From Aldrovandia affinis (taxonomy: Eukaryota; Chordata; Actinopteri; Notacanthiformes; Halosauridae): a stretch of DNA of 64,000 nt. The translations under genes were made by a program, and so were the position numbers. The stretch covers positions 2,772,418 through 2,836,417 of the forward strand of contig JAINUG010000049.1 of NCBI GenBank assembly GCA_029706075.1, in the 5' to 3' direction. How positions within the stretch are numbered: position 1 is the first letter of the stretch; each line of letters starts with the position of its first letter. The notes under the pieces were generated by a model. It worked only from the letters and a program-made list of their open reading frames with translations, did not search any database and had not been told where the DNA came from. Shown piece by piece: positions 10,708 to 22,907 of the stretch.

Positions 10708-13104
10708 ATGTGGTGCAGAACAATGAAATGGCAAGTAAGGCTGTTTGTCTCCGTCCTTTCTCTCGGTTCAGTGTGTGGGCAGATTAGTTATTCCATACCG
10801 GAGGAAATGGCTAAAGGGTCGTTAGTCGGTAATATTGTGCAGGATTTGGGGTTGGATTTAAAAAGACTTAAATCGGGTAACGCTCGCATATATACTGGAG
10901 ACAGCGCTGAATATATTGAACTGAATAAAGAAAAGGGAATTCTCCTTATTAAAGAGAAAATAGATCGCGAAGGACTCTGTGGAAAGACGAGCCCTTGCGC
11001 TTTACATTTCCAGATAATGCTGGAAAATCCCATGGAATTCTATCACATCACTGTGGAGATCACAGATATTAACGATAATGCGCCGAGTTTTAAAAATACC
11101 AATATAAGGTTTGAGATAAGCGAATCTGCTCTTACCGGAGCAAAATTCGTGCTGGAGAGAGCAGTGGATCTCGACGTTGGTGTTAATGGCCTTCAAAGCT
11201 ACTCGCTCAAACCAACCGATAATTTTGTACTCAAACTACACAATCAACCAGACGGTAGCAAAAAGGTAGAAATGGTGCTTCAAAAATCCCTAGATCGGGA
11301 ACAACAGGACGAGCTGTCTTTGTTATTGACGGCAATGGATGGCGGCGACCCGCAAATGTCAGGCACGGTGCAGATACTTATCACGGTGCTCGATGTAAAT
11401 GACAATGCGCCTGTTTTTACGCAAGAGGTTTATAAGGTATCTATACCCGAAAATGCGCCGAGAGGCACTGTTTTAACTACAGTCAGTGCGTCTGACGCCG
11501 ATCAAGGTTCAAACGGGAAAGTAACTTACGACATTTCCAGCACGATGGACAACATGGCCGAATTGTTTGAAATAGATCACGACAACGGTGAAGTGAAATT
11601 GATCGGAAATGTTGATTATGAAAAAGAAAAGCATTTTGAAATTGAAGTGCAAACCAGAGATTTTGGAGGCCTGTCTGATTCATGTAAATTAATTGTCGAT
11701 GTCATTGATACAAACGATAACAACCCTATTATAAATATAATGTCAAACTCAAAATCGATTTCTGAAGATTCTAATCCAGGTACAGTTATTGCAATTTTCA
11801 ATATACAAGACCCAGATTCTGGAACTAATGGCCAAGTCAGTTGCATTTTAAATGAAAACGTTCCATTTAAAATAAAATCAACATCAAATAGCTTCTTTAG
11901 TTTGGTTACCGAGAATGTTCTGGATCGAGAGACAGACTCTGAGTTTAACATCAGTGTAACGTGCGCTGATGAGGGAGTGCCGTCTCTCTCCAGTAGCGTC
12001 ACTCTCTCCATACAAGTATCAGATGTGAATGATAACGCACCGATCTTTGAAAGGAGTTCATACGAAGCTCACATAAAAGAAAATAACAGCCCGGGCCTCT
12101 CCATATTTTCAGTAAAAGCCAGAGACGCCGACTGGAAACAGAATGCTCGAGTTTCTTATATACTGGAGGAAGTTACTATTAATGCCGTGCCTGCCTCCTC
12201 CTATGTGTCTGTGAACTCTGACAGTGGAGTCATCCATGCTGTGCGCTCTTTTGACTACGAGCAGATTAAGGATTTCCAGTTTCGCGTAAAAGCGCAAGAT
12301 GGAGGTTCTCCTCCACTCAGTAGTAATGTGACGGTTAAAATATTTATCCAAGACCAGAACGATAACGCGCCTCAGATTCTCTACCCAGTACAGACTGGTG
12401 TCTCTCTGGTGGCTGAAATGGTGCCTCGTTCAGCAGATGTTGGCTATCTTGTCACTAAAGTGGTCGCTGTTGATGTGGACTCTGGACAGAATGCTTGGCT
12501 CTCATATAAACTGCTGAAAGCGACAGACAGGGCGCTGTTTGAAGTGGGCTTACAGAATGGAGAAATAAGAACTTTACGCCAGGTAACCGATAAAGATGCT
12601 GTGAAACAAAGACTTACTGTTGTAGTGGAGGACAACGGACAGCCCTCTCGTTCAGCTACTGTCAATGTGAACGTGGCGGTGGCGGACAGCTTCCCAGAAG
12701 TTCTCTCGGAATTCACTGACTTTACGCACGACAAGGATTACAATGACAACCTGACTTTTTATTTAGTCCTGGCCTTGGCTGTAGTTTCTTTTCTTTTTAT
12801 CGTCTCCATCATTGCCATACTGTCAGTGAAATGCTATAGATGGAGACGTGAACGATTGTTTTATAAGTCCAATGGTAATCTCCCAGTTATACCGTACTAT
12901 CCACCGCTTTACGCAGACGTCGGAGGTAACGGAACTCTACAGCACGTGTATAATTACGAGGTGTGCAGGACAACTGACTCGAGAAAGAGCGATATGAAGT
13001 ACGTCAGACCTTGCAGTCAGAGCGTCATTAGTCTCGACGCAGGTGGATCACAGACGCTACCGCACGTGCAGGAGAAAGGGTTCAGTGAGGATTCAGAGAA
13101 TCAG
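10708..13104 (+). CDS. pcdhg: Clustered protocadherin, gamma-type, variable exon 3 (group A)
   Basis: Encodes 799 residues from MWCRTMKWQ, with an ATG and no longer in-frame alternative. The signal peptide is about 1-24 (SVCG|Q), followed by EC1-EC6 with CX5C in EC1 (LCGKTSPC). The membrane helix is about 683-708 and the cytoplasmic YYPPLYADVGGNGTLQ shows a G-N-G variant shared with exon 4. The donor is CAG|GTAAGC at 13104/13105. In EC5 it departs from the group consensus (DADWKQNAR and EEVTINAVPAS), so this part has escaped recent homogenisation or has diverged. Its 3' end and downstream flank are almost identical to those of exon 4. Confidence 0.93.
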
Positions 13105-14577
13105 GTAAGCTTGTCCGACAGATGACAGAATTAAACTTTATTTCGTTTTTTTATTTTGATCATACATCAACTTCCAATTGTGCCTTTGGTGACACGGCCG
13201 TTTGTCTTTTGCGTTTTCTTCGTTTTCTCATTTGCAGCCTTGTTCTTAATGGGATTATCCTGTAATTCCTCTTCTTTATGTTCACCTGTTGACATACGCC
13301 TGCATTGTGCACCATACACTTATTATGTACCGTATCTCTTAAACAGCACACATATTTTTCCGTTTATTTTCCTTAAGAGCAGAAAGAAATCAATATTTTG
13401 CATGCTGTAGGTTTTTGAACAAAATGATTGATGATTTAAAATGCATTCATCATACAGTAAATACATACACGAATGCGTACAAATATAGAAACCACTTTCT
13501 CTTCTCTGCTTGTCTATGTAGTATTGAACATCATGTTAAAGAGTTGTGCACATAATATTTTATTTTACGTGCTTGTGTAGTGGTTGAGTCTGATCACCTA
13601 CACACTAAATAGCTATTGTGTTACAAATTATTAATATTATTTGTATATTTTTTTTATGTTGGTCTTCCCATGAGTATGATTTCCTTTCAGTGTACTTCTG
13701 TGTCTGGCTCATTCTTTCAACATGGTGATGATGCTGGTTGGTTCTTCCTTTGTTGGATTACATGTGGCTGTGTGCTACATACTGCAGTTGTGCTGTGATT
13801 GTTTTATTTTTAGCTTTTTAAAGCTATATGGAAATCATAGATTTTATGTTCCATTGTGTCTTCTTGGCAGGTCCCTTTGTAGTTATCTGTAAGGAGGCAC
13901 CTTTTCCAATATAGTGAAATAATATTCTAATATTCAAAACCCATCATTTCAGACTCCACTACCACTGAATTCTGTAAATTAGCCAATTGTCATCACCACT
14001 TCCTACTTGCTCAATCCTTTTTGTATAGCCTATGTATCCTTGCTTACTCCTCAAAAAAAATGTACTAACCTTTTCCTTCCCAGTGTTACAGGTATGGTGT
14101 GCAGCTTGCTACAAAGATGTATATCGCTGTATTACTGCACTGATCTCTTGCGCGAACTATGATTGTTCTTACCCTGTATTAATGCACATCTTGTATGTCG
14201 CTCTGGATAAGAGCGTCTGCTAAATGCTTAAAATGTAAAATGTAAATATAATGGGAGAATTAAGGTGGATTTAGTGTTTCATGGTTGGATTGAACTGTTG
14301 ACTGTAAAATAAACGATTTTCTACATATAGATAGTTTTTTCTCCAAGACCAATAATGCCCTCTTTATTTCAGATCAAGTAACAAGTTACAATAGGTTATC
14401 ATTTATCATAGGTTATAATTGGTTTTAAGCCAAACAGTTCTTTTAACATAGTACATTTCCTCCTATTATATTCCTCTATATTAGCGTAGGTGTCGGCATT
14501 CCAGTATAATGGCACAATCTTTAAATAACAGCTGGCGTTTAAACATGTCTTCTGTTATACTGGTTTTAAACTCATGG
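13105..14577. other. Spacer 3-4, first copy of a duplicated spacer
   Basis: Nearly identical over its length to 17228-18697. Short open frames (13156-13410, 13616-13798, 14032-14223) have no family features. The right half carries a SINE-tail relic. Confidence 0.8.
14085..14250 (+). mobile_element. SINE-tail relic, copy 1
   Basis: Contains CGCTCTGGATAAGAGCGTCT followed by GCTAAATG and AAAATGTAAA repeats, the tail of many teleost SINEs. The tRNA-like head is not recognisable. It is duplicated with the surrounding unit (see the copy near 18.3 kb). Confidence 0.55.
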
Positions 14578-14592
14578 CGCCGCTCTTGTGGC
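14578..14592 (+). promoter_or_regulatory. Divergent CSE-type element of variable exon 4
   Basis: CGCCGCTCTTGTGGC keeps the CGCCGCT half but has lost the GTTGATC half. It lies 239 bp before the ATG, the usual place. A TATA-like CATATAAGAGG lies at about 14639-14649. CTCF binding may be weaker here; that is inference. Confidence 0.6.
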
Positions 14593-14830
14593 ACTGTTTG
14601 AAAGCAATGTTCCAGCAGGCCCACCCCTATCATCTCCTCATATAAGAGGACGAAATAAACGCGCTGTCAGTCCGCAGTCCAGTAACCGCGGAGGTCTCGA
14701 GCTGCCTTTCTTTTGTTTCAACAGGACCGACCGCGAACATCTTCTCTCACGTAATTCGGATTATAATACATTCAGATCATTACACTTATTTGTGCTTTTT
14801 CTGTGTTAGCGCACTCAAGTTGTCCGTGAA

Positions 14831-17227
14831 ATGTTGGGAAGAACAATGGCATGGCAAGTAACGCTGTTTATCTCTCTCCTTTCTCTCGGTTCAGTGTGTG
14901 GGCAGGTTAGCTATTCCATACCGGAGGAAATGGCTAAAGGGTCGTTAGTGGGTAATATAGTTCAGGATTTGGGGTTGGATTTAAAACGACTAAAATCTGG
15001 TAACGCTCGCATATATACTAGAGACAGCGCCGAATACATTGAGCTGAATAAAGAAAGGGGAGTCCTGCTTATTAAAGAGAGAATAGATCGCGAAGGACTC
15101 TGTGGAAAGACGAGCCCCTGCGCTTTACATTTTCAGATCATTCTGGAAAATCCGATCGAATATTACGGCATCACAATAGAGATCACAGACATAAACGATA
15201 ATGCACCGAGTTTTAAAAAGAACGAAATGAGATTTGAAATAAGCGAGTCTGCTCTGACCGGAGCAAAATTCATGCTGGAGAGAGCAATGGATCCGGATGT
15301 TGGTGTTAACAGTCTCCAAACCTACTTACTGAAACCAACAGATCATTTTCACTTAAAACTGTATAATCAGCCAGATGGTAGTAAAAATGTAGAAATGATT
15401 CTACAGAAACCACTAGATCGAGAAAAGCAGGACGAGGTGTCTTTGTTATTGACGGCAATGGATGGCGGCGACCCGCAAATGTCAGGTACTGTGCAGATAC
15501 TTATCACGGTGCTCGATGTAAATGACAATGCGCCTGTTTTTACGCAAGAGGTTTATAAAGCTACTATAACCGAGAACGCGCCAATCGGTACTGTTTTAAT
15601 TACTGTTAGCGCATCTGATGGAGACAAAGGTCCTAACGGGAAAGTAACGTACGCTATTTCTAACGTTGTAGACGGTATGGCCGACCTGTTCAATATAAAT
15701 CATGATAATGGGGCTGTAACATTAATAGGAAATGTTGATTATGAAAAGGCTAGCCATTATCAAATTAACATACAAGCAAAAGATCACGGAGGCCTGTCTG
15801 ATTCATGTAAAATAATTGTGGATGTAATTGACACAAATGATAATAAACCTGCAATTAATATCATGTCAATATCAAAGTTAATTTCCGAAAATTCGAATCC
15901 AGGAACAGTCATTGCAATTCTTAATATAGAAGACCCAGATTCTGGAACTAATGGCCACGTCAATTGTGTTATAAACGAAAATATTCCATTTAAAATTAAA
16001 TCAACATCAAATATCGTATTCAGTTTAGTTACAGATAATGTTTTGGACCGAGAGACAGACTCTGAGTTTAACATCAGTGTAACGTGCGCTGATGAGGGAG
16101 TTCCCTCTCTCTCCAGTAGTATCACTCTCACCGTACACGTATCTGATGTGAATGACAATGCGCCAATATTTGAAAGGAGTTCATACGAAGCTTACATTAA
16201 AGAAAATAACAGCCCGGGCCTCTCCATATTTTCAGTAAAAGCCGGAGACGCCGATTGGAACCAGAATGCTCGAGTTTCTTATATACTGGAGGAAGGTACT
16301 GTTAATGGCGTGTCTGTCTCCTCCTATGTGTCTGTGAACTCTGACAGTGGAGTCATCCATGCTGTGCGCTCTTTTGACTACGAGCAGATTAAGGATTTCC
16401 AGTTCCGCGTAAAAGCGCAAGATGGAGGTTCTCCTCCACTGAGTAGCAACGTGACAGTTAAAATATGTATCCAAGACCAGAACGATAACGCGCCTCAGAT
16501 TCTCTACCCAGTACAGACTGGTGTCTCTCTAGTGGCTGAAATGGTGCCTCGTTCAGCAGATGTTGGCTATCTTGTCACTAAAGTGGTCGCTGTTGATGTG
16601 GACTCTGGACAGAATGCCTGGCTCTCATATAAACTACTGAAAGCGACAGACAGGGCGCTGTTTGAAGTGGGCTTACAGAACGGAGAAATAAGAACTTTAC
16701 GCCAGGTAACCGATAAAGATGCTGTGAAACAAAGACTTACTGTTGTAGTGGAGGACAACGGACAGCCCTCTCGCTCAGCTACAGTCAATGTGAACGTGGC
16801 GGTGGCGGACAGCTTCCCAGAAGTTCTCTCGGAATTCACTGACTTTACGCACGACAAGGATTACAATGACAACATGACTTTTTATTTAGTCCTGGCCTTG
16901 GCTGTAGTTTCTTTTCTTTTTATCGCCTCCATTATTGCCATACTGTCAGTGAAATGCTATAGATGGAGACGTGAACGATTGTTTTATAAGTCCAATGGTA
17001 ATCTCCCAGTTATACCGTACTATCCACCACTTTACGCAGACGTCGGAGGTAACGGAACTCTACAGCACGTGTATAATTACGAGGTGTGCAGGACCACTGA
17101 CTCGAGAAAGAGCGATATGAAGTACGTCAGACCTTGCAGTCAGAGCGTCATTAGTCTGGACGCCAGTGGATCACACACGCTACCGCACGTGCAGGAGAAA
17201 GGGTTCAGTGAGGATTCAGAGAATCAG
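14831..17227 (+). CDS. pcdhg: Clustered protocadherin, gamma-type, variable exon 4 (group A)
   Basis: Encodes 799 residues from MLGRTMAWQ. The signal peptide is about 1-24, with six cadherin repeats, a membrane helix about 683-708 and donor CAG|GTAAGC at 17227/17228. EC1-EC4 are closest to exons 5 and 10, sharing ENPIEYYGIT, the DHFHLKLYNQPDGSK block, ASDGDKGPNGKVTYAISNVV (with exon 10) and MSISKLISENSN. EC5 has KAGDADWNQ where other A exons have KARDADWNQ, a marker also in exons 5 and 10. The exon and its upstream spacer form the 4.12 kb unit repeated as exon 5. Confidence 0.93.
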
Positions 17228-18697
17228 GTAAGCTTGTCCGACAGATGACAGAATTAAACTTTATTTCGTTTTTTTATTTTTATCATACATCAACTTCCAA
17301 TTGTGCCTTTGGTGACACGGCCGTTTGTCTTTTGCGTTTTCTTCGTTTTCTCATTTTCGGCCTTGCTCTTAATGGGATTATCCTGTAATTCCTCTTCTTT
17401 ATGTTCACCTGTTGACATACGCCTGCATTGTGCACCATACACTTATTATGTACCGTATCTCTTAAACAACACACATATTTTTCCGTTTATTTTCCTTAAG
17501 AGCAGAAAGAAATCAATATTTTGCATGCTGTAGGTTTTTGAACAAAATGATTGATGATTTAAAATGCATTCATCATACAGTAAATACATACACGAATGCG
17601 TACAAATATAGAAACCACTTTCTCTTCTCTGCTTGTCTATGTAGTATTGAACATCATGTTAAAGAGTTGTGCACATATTTTATTTTACGTGCTTGTGTAG
17701 TGGTTGAGTCTGATCACCTACACACTAAATAGCTATTGTGTTACAAATTATTAATATTATTTGTATATTTTTTTTAAGTTGGTCTTCCCATGAGTATGAC
17801 TTCCTTTCAGTGTACTTCTGTGTCTGGCTCATTCTTTCAACATGGTGATGATGCTGGTTGGTTCTTCCTTTGTTGGATTACATGTGGCTGTCTGCTACAT
17901 ACTGCAGTTGTGCTGTGATTGTTTTATTTTTAGCTTTTTAAAGCTATATGGAAATCATAGATTTTATGTTCCATTCTGTCTTCTTGGCAGGTCCCTTTGT
18001 AGTTATCTGTAAGGAGCCACCTTTTCCAATATAGTGAAATAATATTCTAATATTCAAAACCCATCATTTCAGACTCCACTACCACTGAATTCTGTGAATT
18101 AGCCAATTCTCATCACCACTTCCTACTTGCTCAATCCTTTTTGTATAGCCTATGTATCCTTGCTTACTCCTCAAAAATTTTTTACTAACCTTTTCCTTCC
18201 CAGTGTTACAGGTATGGTGTGCAGCTGCCTACAACAATGTATATCGCTGTATTACTGCACTGATCTCTTGCGCGAACTATGATTGTTCTTACCCTGTATT
18301 AATTCACATCTTATATGTCGCTCTGGATAAGAGCGTCTGCTAAATGCTTAAAATGTGAAATGTAAATCTAATGGGAGAATTAAGGTGGATTTAGTGTTTC
18401 ATGGTTGGATTGAACTATTGACTGTAAAATAAACGATTTTCTACATATAGATCGTTTTTTCTCCAAGACCAATAATGCCTTCTTTATTTCAGATCAAGTA
18501 ACAAGTTACAGTAGGTTATCATTTATCATAGGTTATAATTGGTTTTAAGCCAAACAGTTATTTTAACAAAGTACATTTTCTGCTATTATATTCCTCTATA
18601 TTAGCGTAGGTGTCTCCATTCCAGTATAATGGCACAATCTTTAAATAACAGCTGGCGTTTAAACATGTCTTCTGTTATACTGGTTTTAAACTCATGG
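17228..18697. other. Spacer 4-5, second copy of the duplicated spacer
   Basis: Near-identical counterpart of 13105-14577, offset by about 4.12 kb, with scattered substitutions and small indels. It has no supported gene of its own. Confidence 0.8.
18204..18370 (+). mobile_element. SINE-tail relic, copy 2
   Basis: Same CGCTCTGGATAAGAGCGTCT tail as the copy near 14.2 kb, so it predates the 4.12 kb tandem duplication. Confidence 0.55.
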
Positions 18698-18712
18698 CGC
18701 CGCTCTTGTGGC
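18698..18712 (+). promoter_or_regulatory. Divergent CSE-type element of variable exon 5
   Basis: Same CGCCGCTCTTGTGGC variant as exon 4, about 238 bp before the ATG, followed by the same TATA-like ATATAAGAGG near 18760. Confidence 0.6.
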
Positions 18713-18949
18713 ACTGTTTGAAGCAGTGTTCCAGCAGGCCCACCCCTATCATCTCCTCATATAAGAGGACGAAATAAACGCGCTGTCAGTCCGCAGTCCA
18801 GTAACCGCGGAGGTCTCGAGCTGCCTTTCTTTTGTTTCAACAGGACCGACCGCGAACATCTTCTCTCACGTAATTCGGATTATAATACATTCAGATCATT
18901 ACACTTATTTGTGCTTTTTCTGTGTTAGCGCACTCAAGTTGTCCGTGAA

Positions 18950-21346
18950 ATGTTGGGAAGAACAATGTCATGGCAAGTAACGCTGTTTATCTCTCTCCTT
19001 TCTCTCGGTTCAGTGTGTGGGCAGGTTAGCTATTCCATACCGGAGGAAATGGCTAAAGGGTCGTTCGTCGGTAATATTGTGCAGGATTTGGGTTTGGATT
19101 TAAAAAGACTTAAATCTGGTAACGCTCGCATATATACTAGAGACAGTGCCGAATATATTGAGCTGAATAAAGAAAGGGGACTTCTCCTTATTAAAGAGAG
19201 AATAGATCGCGAAGGACTCTGTGGAAAGACGAGCCCCTGCGCTTTACATTTCCAGATCATTCTGGAAAATCCGATCGAATATTACGGCATCACAATAGAG
19301 ATCACGGACATAAACGATAATGCACCGAGTTTTAAAAAGAGCGAAATGAGATTTGAAATAAGCGAGTCTGCTCTGACCGGAGCAAAATTCATGCTGGAAA
19401 GAGCAATGGATCCGGATGTTGGTGTTAACAGTCTCCAAACCTACTCACTGAAACCAACAGATCATTTTCACTTAAAACTGTATAATCAGCCAGACGGTAG
19501 TAAAAATGTAGAAATGATTCTACAGAAACCACTAGATCGAGAAAAGCAGGACGAGGTGTCTTTGTTATTGACGGCAATGGATGGCGGCGACCCGCAAATG
19601 TCAGGTACGGTGCAGATACTTATCACGGTGCTCGATGCAAATGACAATTCGCCTGTCTTTACGCAAGAGGTTTATAAAGCTTCTATAACGGAGAATGCGC
19701 CTAGTGGCACAGTGTTAACTGTAGTGAGCGCGTCTGACGCAGATAACGGTCCTTACGGGAAAGTAACGTACGCTATATCTAATGTTGTAGACGATATTGC
19801 CGACCTTTTCGATATAAATCATGATAATGGTGTTGTAACATTAATAGGAAATGTTGATTATGAAAAGGCTAGCCATTATCAAATTAACATACAAGCAAAA
19901 GATCACGGAGGCCTGTCTGATTCATGTAAAATAATTGTGGATGTAATTGACACAAATGATAATAAACCTGCAATTAATATTATGTCAATATCAAAGTTAA
20001 TTAACGAAAATTCTAATCCAGGAACAGTCATTGCAATTCTTAATATAGAAGACCCTGATTCTGGGGAAAATGGTCACGTCAATTGTGTTATAAACGAAAA
20101 TATTCAATTTAAAATTAAATCAACATCAAATAACGTATTCAGTTTAGTTACAGATAATGTTCTGGACCGAGAGACAAACTCTGAGTTTAATATCAGTGTA
20201 ACCTGCTCTGATGAGGGAGTTCCCTCTCTCTCCAGTAGCATCACCCTCACCGTACACGTATCTGATGTGAATGACAACGCGCCGATATTTGAAAGGAGTT
20301 CATACGAAGCTCACATTAAAGAAAATAACAGCCCGGGCCTCTCCATATTTTCAGTAAAAGCCGGAGACGCCGATTGGAACCAGAATGCTCGAGTTTCTTA
20401 TATACTGGAGGAAGGGACTGTTAATGGCGTGCCTGTCTCCTCATATGTGTCTGTAAACTCTGACAGTGGAGTAATCCATGCTGTGCGCTCTTTTGACTAC
20501 GAGCAGATTAAGGATTTCAAGTTCCGCGTAAAAGCGCAAGATGGAGGTTCTCCTCCACTGAGTAACAACGTGACAGTTAAAATATGTATCCAAGACCAGA
20601 ACGATAACGCGCCTCAGATTCTCTATCCAGTACAGACTGTTGTCTCTCTGGTGGCTGAAATGGTGCCTCGTTCAGCAGATGTTGGCTATCTTGTCACTAA
20701 AGTGGTCGCTGTTGATGTGGACTCTGGACAGAATGCCTGGCTCTCATATAAACTGCTGAAAGTAACAGACAGGGCGCTGTTTGAAGTGGGCTTACAGAAC
20801 GGAGAAATAAGAACTTTACGCCAGGTCACTGATAAAGATGCTGTGAAACAAAGACTTACTGTTGTAGTGGAGGACAACGGGCAGCCCTCTCGCTCAGCTA
20901 CAGTCAATGTGAACGTGGCGGTGGCGGACAGTTTCCCGGAAGTGCTCTCGGAATTCACTGACTTTACGCACGACAAGGATTACAATGACAACATGACTTT
21001 TTATTTAGTCCTGGCTTTGGCTGTAGTTTCTTTTCTTTTTATCGTCTCCATTATCACCATATTGTCAGTAAAGTGTTACAGATGGAGACGTGATCGATTA
21101 TTTTATAAATCCAACAGCAACCTTCCCGTTATTCCGTATTATCCACCGCTTTACGCAGACGTCGGAGGTACGGGAACTCTACAGCACGTGTATAATTACG
21201 AGGTGTGCAGGACCACTGACTCCAGAAAGAGCGATATGAAGTACGTCAGACCTTGCAGTCAGAGTATCATTAGCCTCGACGCCAGTGGATCACAGACACT
21301 ACCGCACATGCAGGAGAAAGGGGTCACTGAGGATTCGGAGAGCCAG
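18950..21346 (+). CDS. pcdhg: Clustered protocadherin, gamma-type, variable exon 5 (group A)
   Basis: Encodes 799 residues from MLGRTMSWQ, with the same domain order as exon 4, its closest relative at the 5' half. Differences cluster in EC2-EC3 (DANDNSPVF, ASDADNGPYGKV, VVDDIADLFDIN). The 3' part instead matches exon 7: WRRDRLFYKSNSNLP and HMQEKGVTEDSESQ are identical in both. The donor is CAG|GTGAGC at 21346/21347. Unusually, the frame stays open 43 codons past the donor to a stop at 21478 and includes a hydrophobic run (LIFASLSIVIVILPLPL); the same holds for exon 7. Confidence 0.92.
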
Positions 21347-22651
21347 GTGAGCTTTTTGACTGATGAAAGTATTACACTAATCTTTGCTTCCCTTTCTATT
21401 GTGATTGTCATATTGCCATTACCTTTGAGATCCGTGATTGTACACCAGGTGTACTCGCGCTATTCATCGTTTATATAATCTTGTATATCTTCTATATATA
21501 TATATATTTACATTAAATTCATACTTAAACTCTGGAACAAAATACATATTTAAGCTTAAACACCACAGTAATTCATTAAAGCAGCTAGAGCATTGTGGGG
21601 AAAAAGATTCTCCAGGCCGTTAGCCAAAATGATGGCTGGACTTTTTGTAAGGCTAATTGAGTTGCCATTTCATTTATTGTAGCTACTTCTTCAGACCATT
21701 GACTTCTACATTTACTACAACCCAGAAACAACAAGCAGCTATTACATTTTGTTTAGTCAGACCAGTTATAAGAGATACATTTTAAATGGAATAGTACATA
21801 AATGGAATAATGACATGAACAGGCCATTCAGCTAACCTCAGCTTTCCATTCATTTCCCCAAGTCACATGAGATCTTCCTGGTGACATAGAAAAATTATTT
21901 AGTGATTTATAGAATCATTGTTTTAGGTGTTGTTGTCAGCAGATTAATCTTTCATGTTGAATCTTTTTGAATTTAAGCTGTTTTTAAAGGTCACCACTGT
22001 AATCTATAAAACTTTATTTAACGTGCTCTAAGTTTCTAATTGAGTAAACTTGTGATTTGACACTGTACTATTTTATGTTGTGGTCAACTGTTCGTGGTGT
22101 TGGTATAAGTCACATTATTTTTCATTCAAAAATGTGCTTTTTTATGATTAATGTATTGGTCATTTTTAAGTAATCAGCTTGTCCGCTGTGTGTGTGAATG
22201 GACACATTTCACAGTGTAGGCCTACTTCTGTTTTCGGCTGTGGTACAGCCCTTTTCTGTGTGGTGGCCTTCAATTTTACCATTTTACTGCGGCAGGAAAA
22301 TCATAGGTTTGATGTCCCATGGTTTCATCTTGATGGATCCCATCAGAGACATCTGTAAGGAACCATCTTTACACGTTTTGCCAGCTGGCTTGAACCCTTA
22401 GCCTGTGATATCAGGTGTCTCCTATTCTACGTTTAGTTTGATTTTATCCATGACTAAAACTGCTTTTTTAATTACAGTAAAAAACTACTCAAATCATCAT
22501 TTTAAATAATATTGCGGCCAATCAGTCATTTAATACACTTAATGTTTCAGTATGCGCATGGATGTGCATATGAATATGATATGCAGCTCCACTTAGAATA
22601 ACAATCTATCTTTAATATGAATATTTTGCAGTTCTGTATTTGAACTGGGAG
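21347..22651. other. Spacer 5-6, homologous to spacer 7-8
   Basis: Closely matches 29560-30911, differing by a few short indels. No independent gene. Short frames near 21438-21623 and 22198-22401 lack family features. Confidence 0.75.
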
Positions 22652-22666
22652 CGCCGCTGTTGATCG
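22652..22666 (+). promoter_or_regulatory. CSE-type promoter element of variable exon 6
   Basis: CGCCGCTGTTGATCG, 242 bp before the ATG, with the group A flanks GCAGTTCTGTATT and GTGGTGCTGTTTG. A GAAAGAGCCGCACGCAG block and a GCTGAGGTCTGGAGCTG block follow, shared with exons 8 and 10. Confidence 0.85.
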
Positions 22667-22907
22667 GCGTGGTGCTGTTTGTAGGCAGATCTCCAGCAGG
22701 ACCTCCCCTGTTAACTGGGTGTGTAAGAGAGAAAGAGCCGCACGCAGTCCGTCTGTACGCCACTAACCGCTGAGGTCTGGAGCTGCGCTTCTATTCTTAC
22801 AACATGACTGAACACGAGAACCTTTTAATATAACGCGGGATTACTGTACAAGCTCACCATCACTTATTTCATTACAACTGTTACTGTGTTCGCGCTCTCA
22901 TATCGCC

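Noticed and set aside
12109-12351. Recurrent 80-codon minus-strand frame opposite EC5
   Set aside because: Antisense shadow of the conserved EC5 sequence, present in each group A exon for the same reason.
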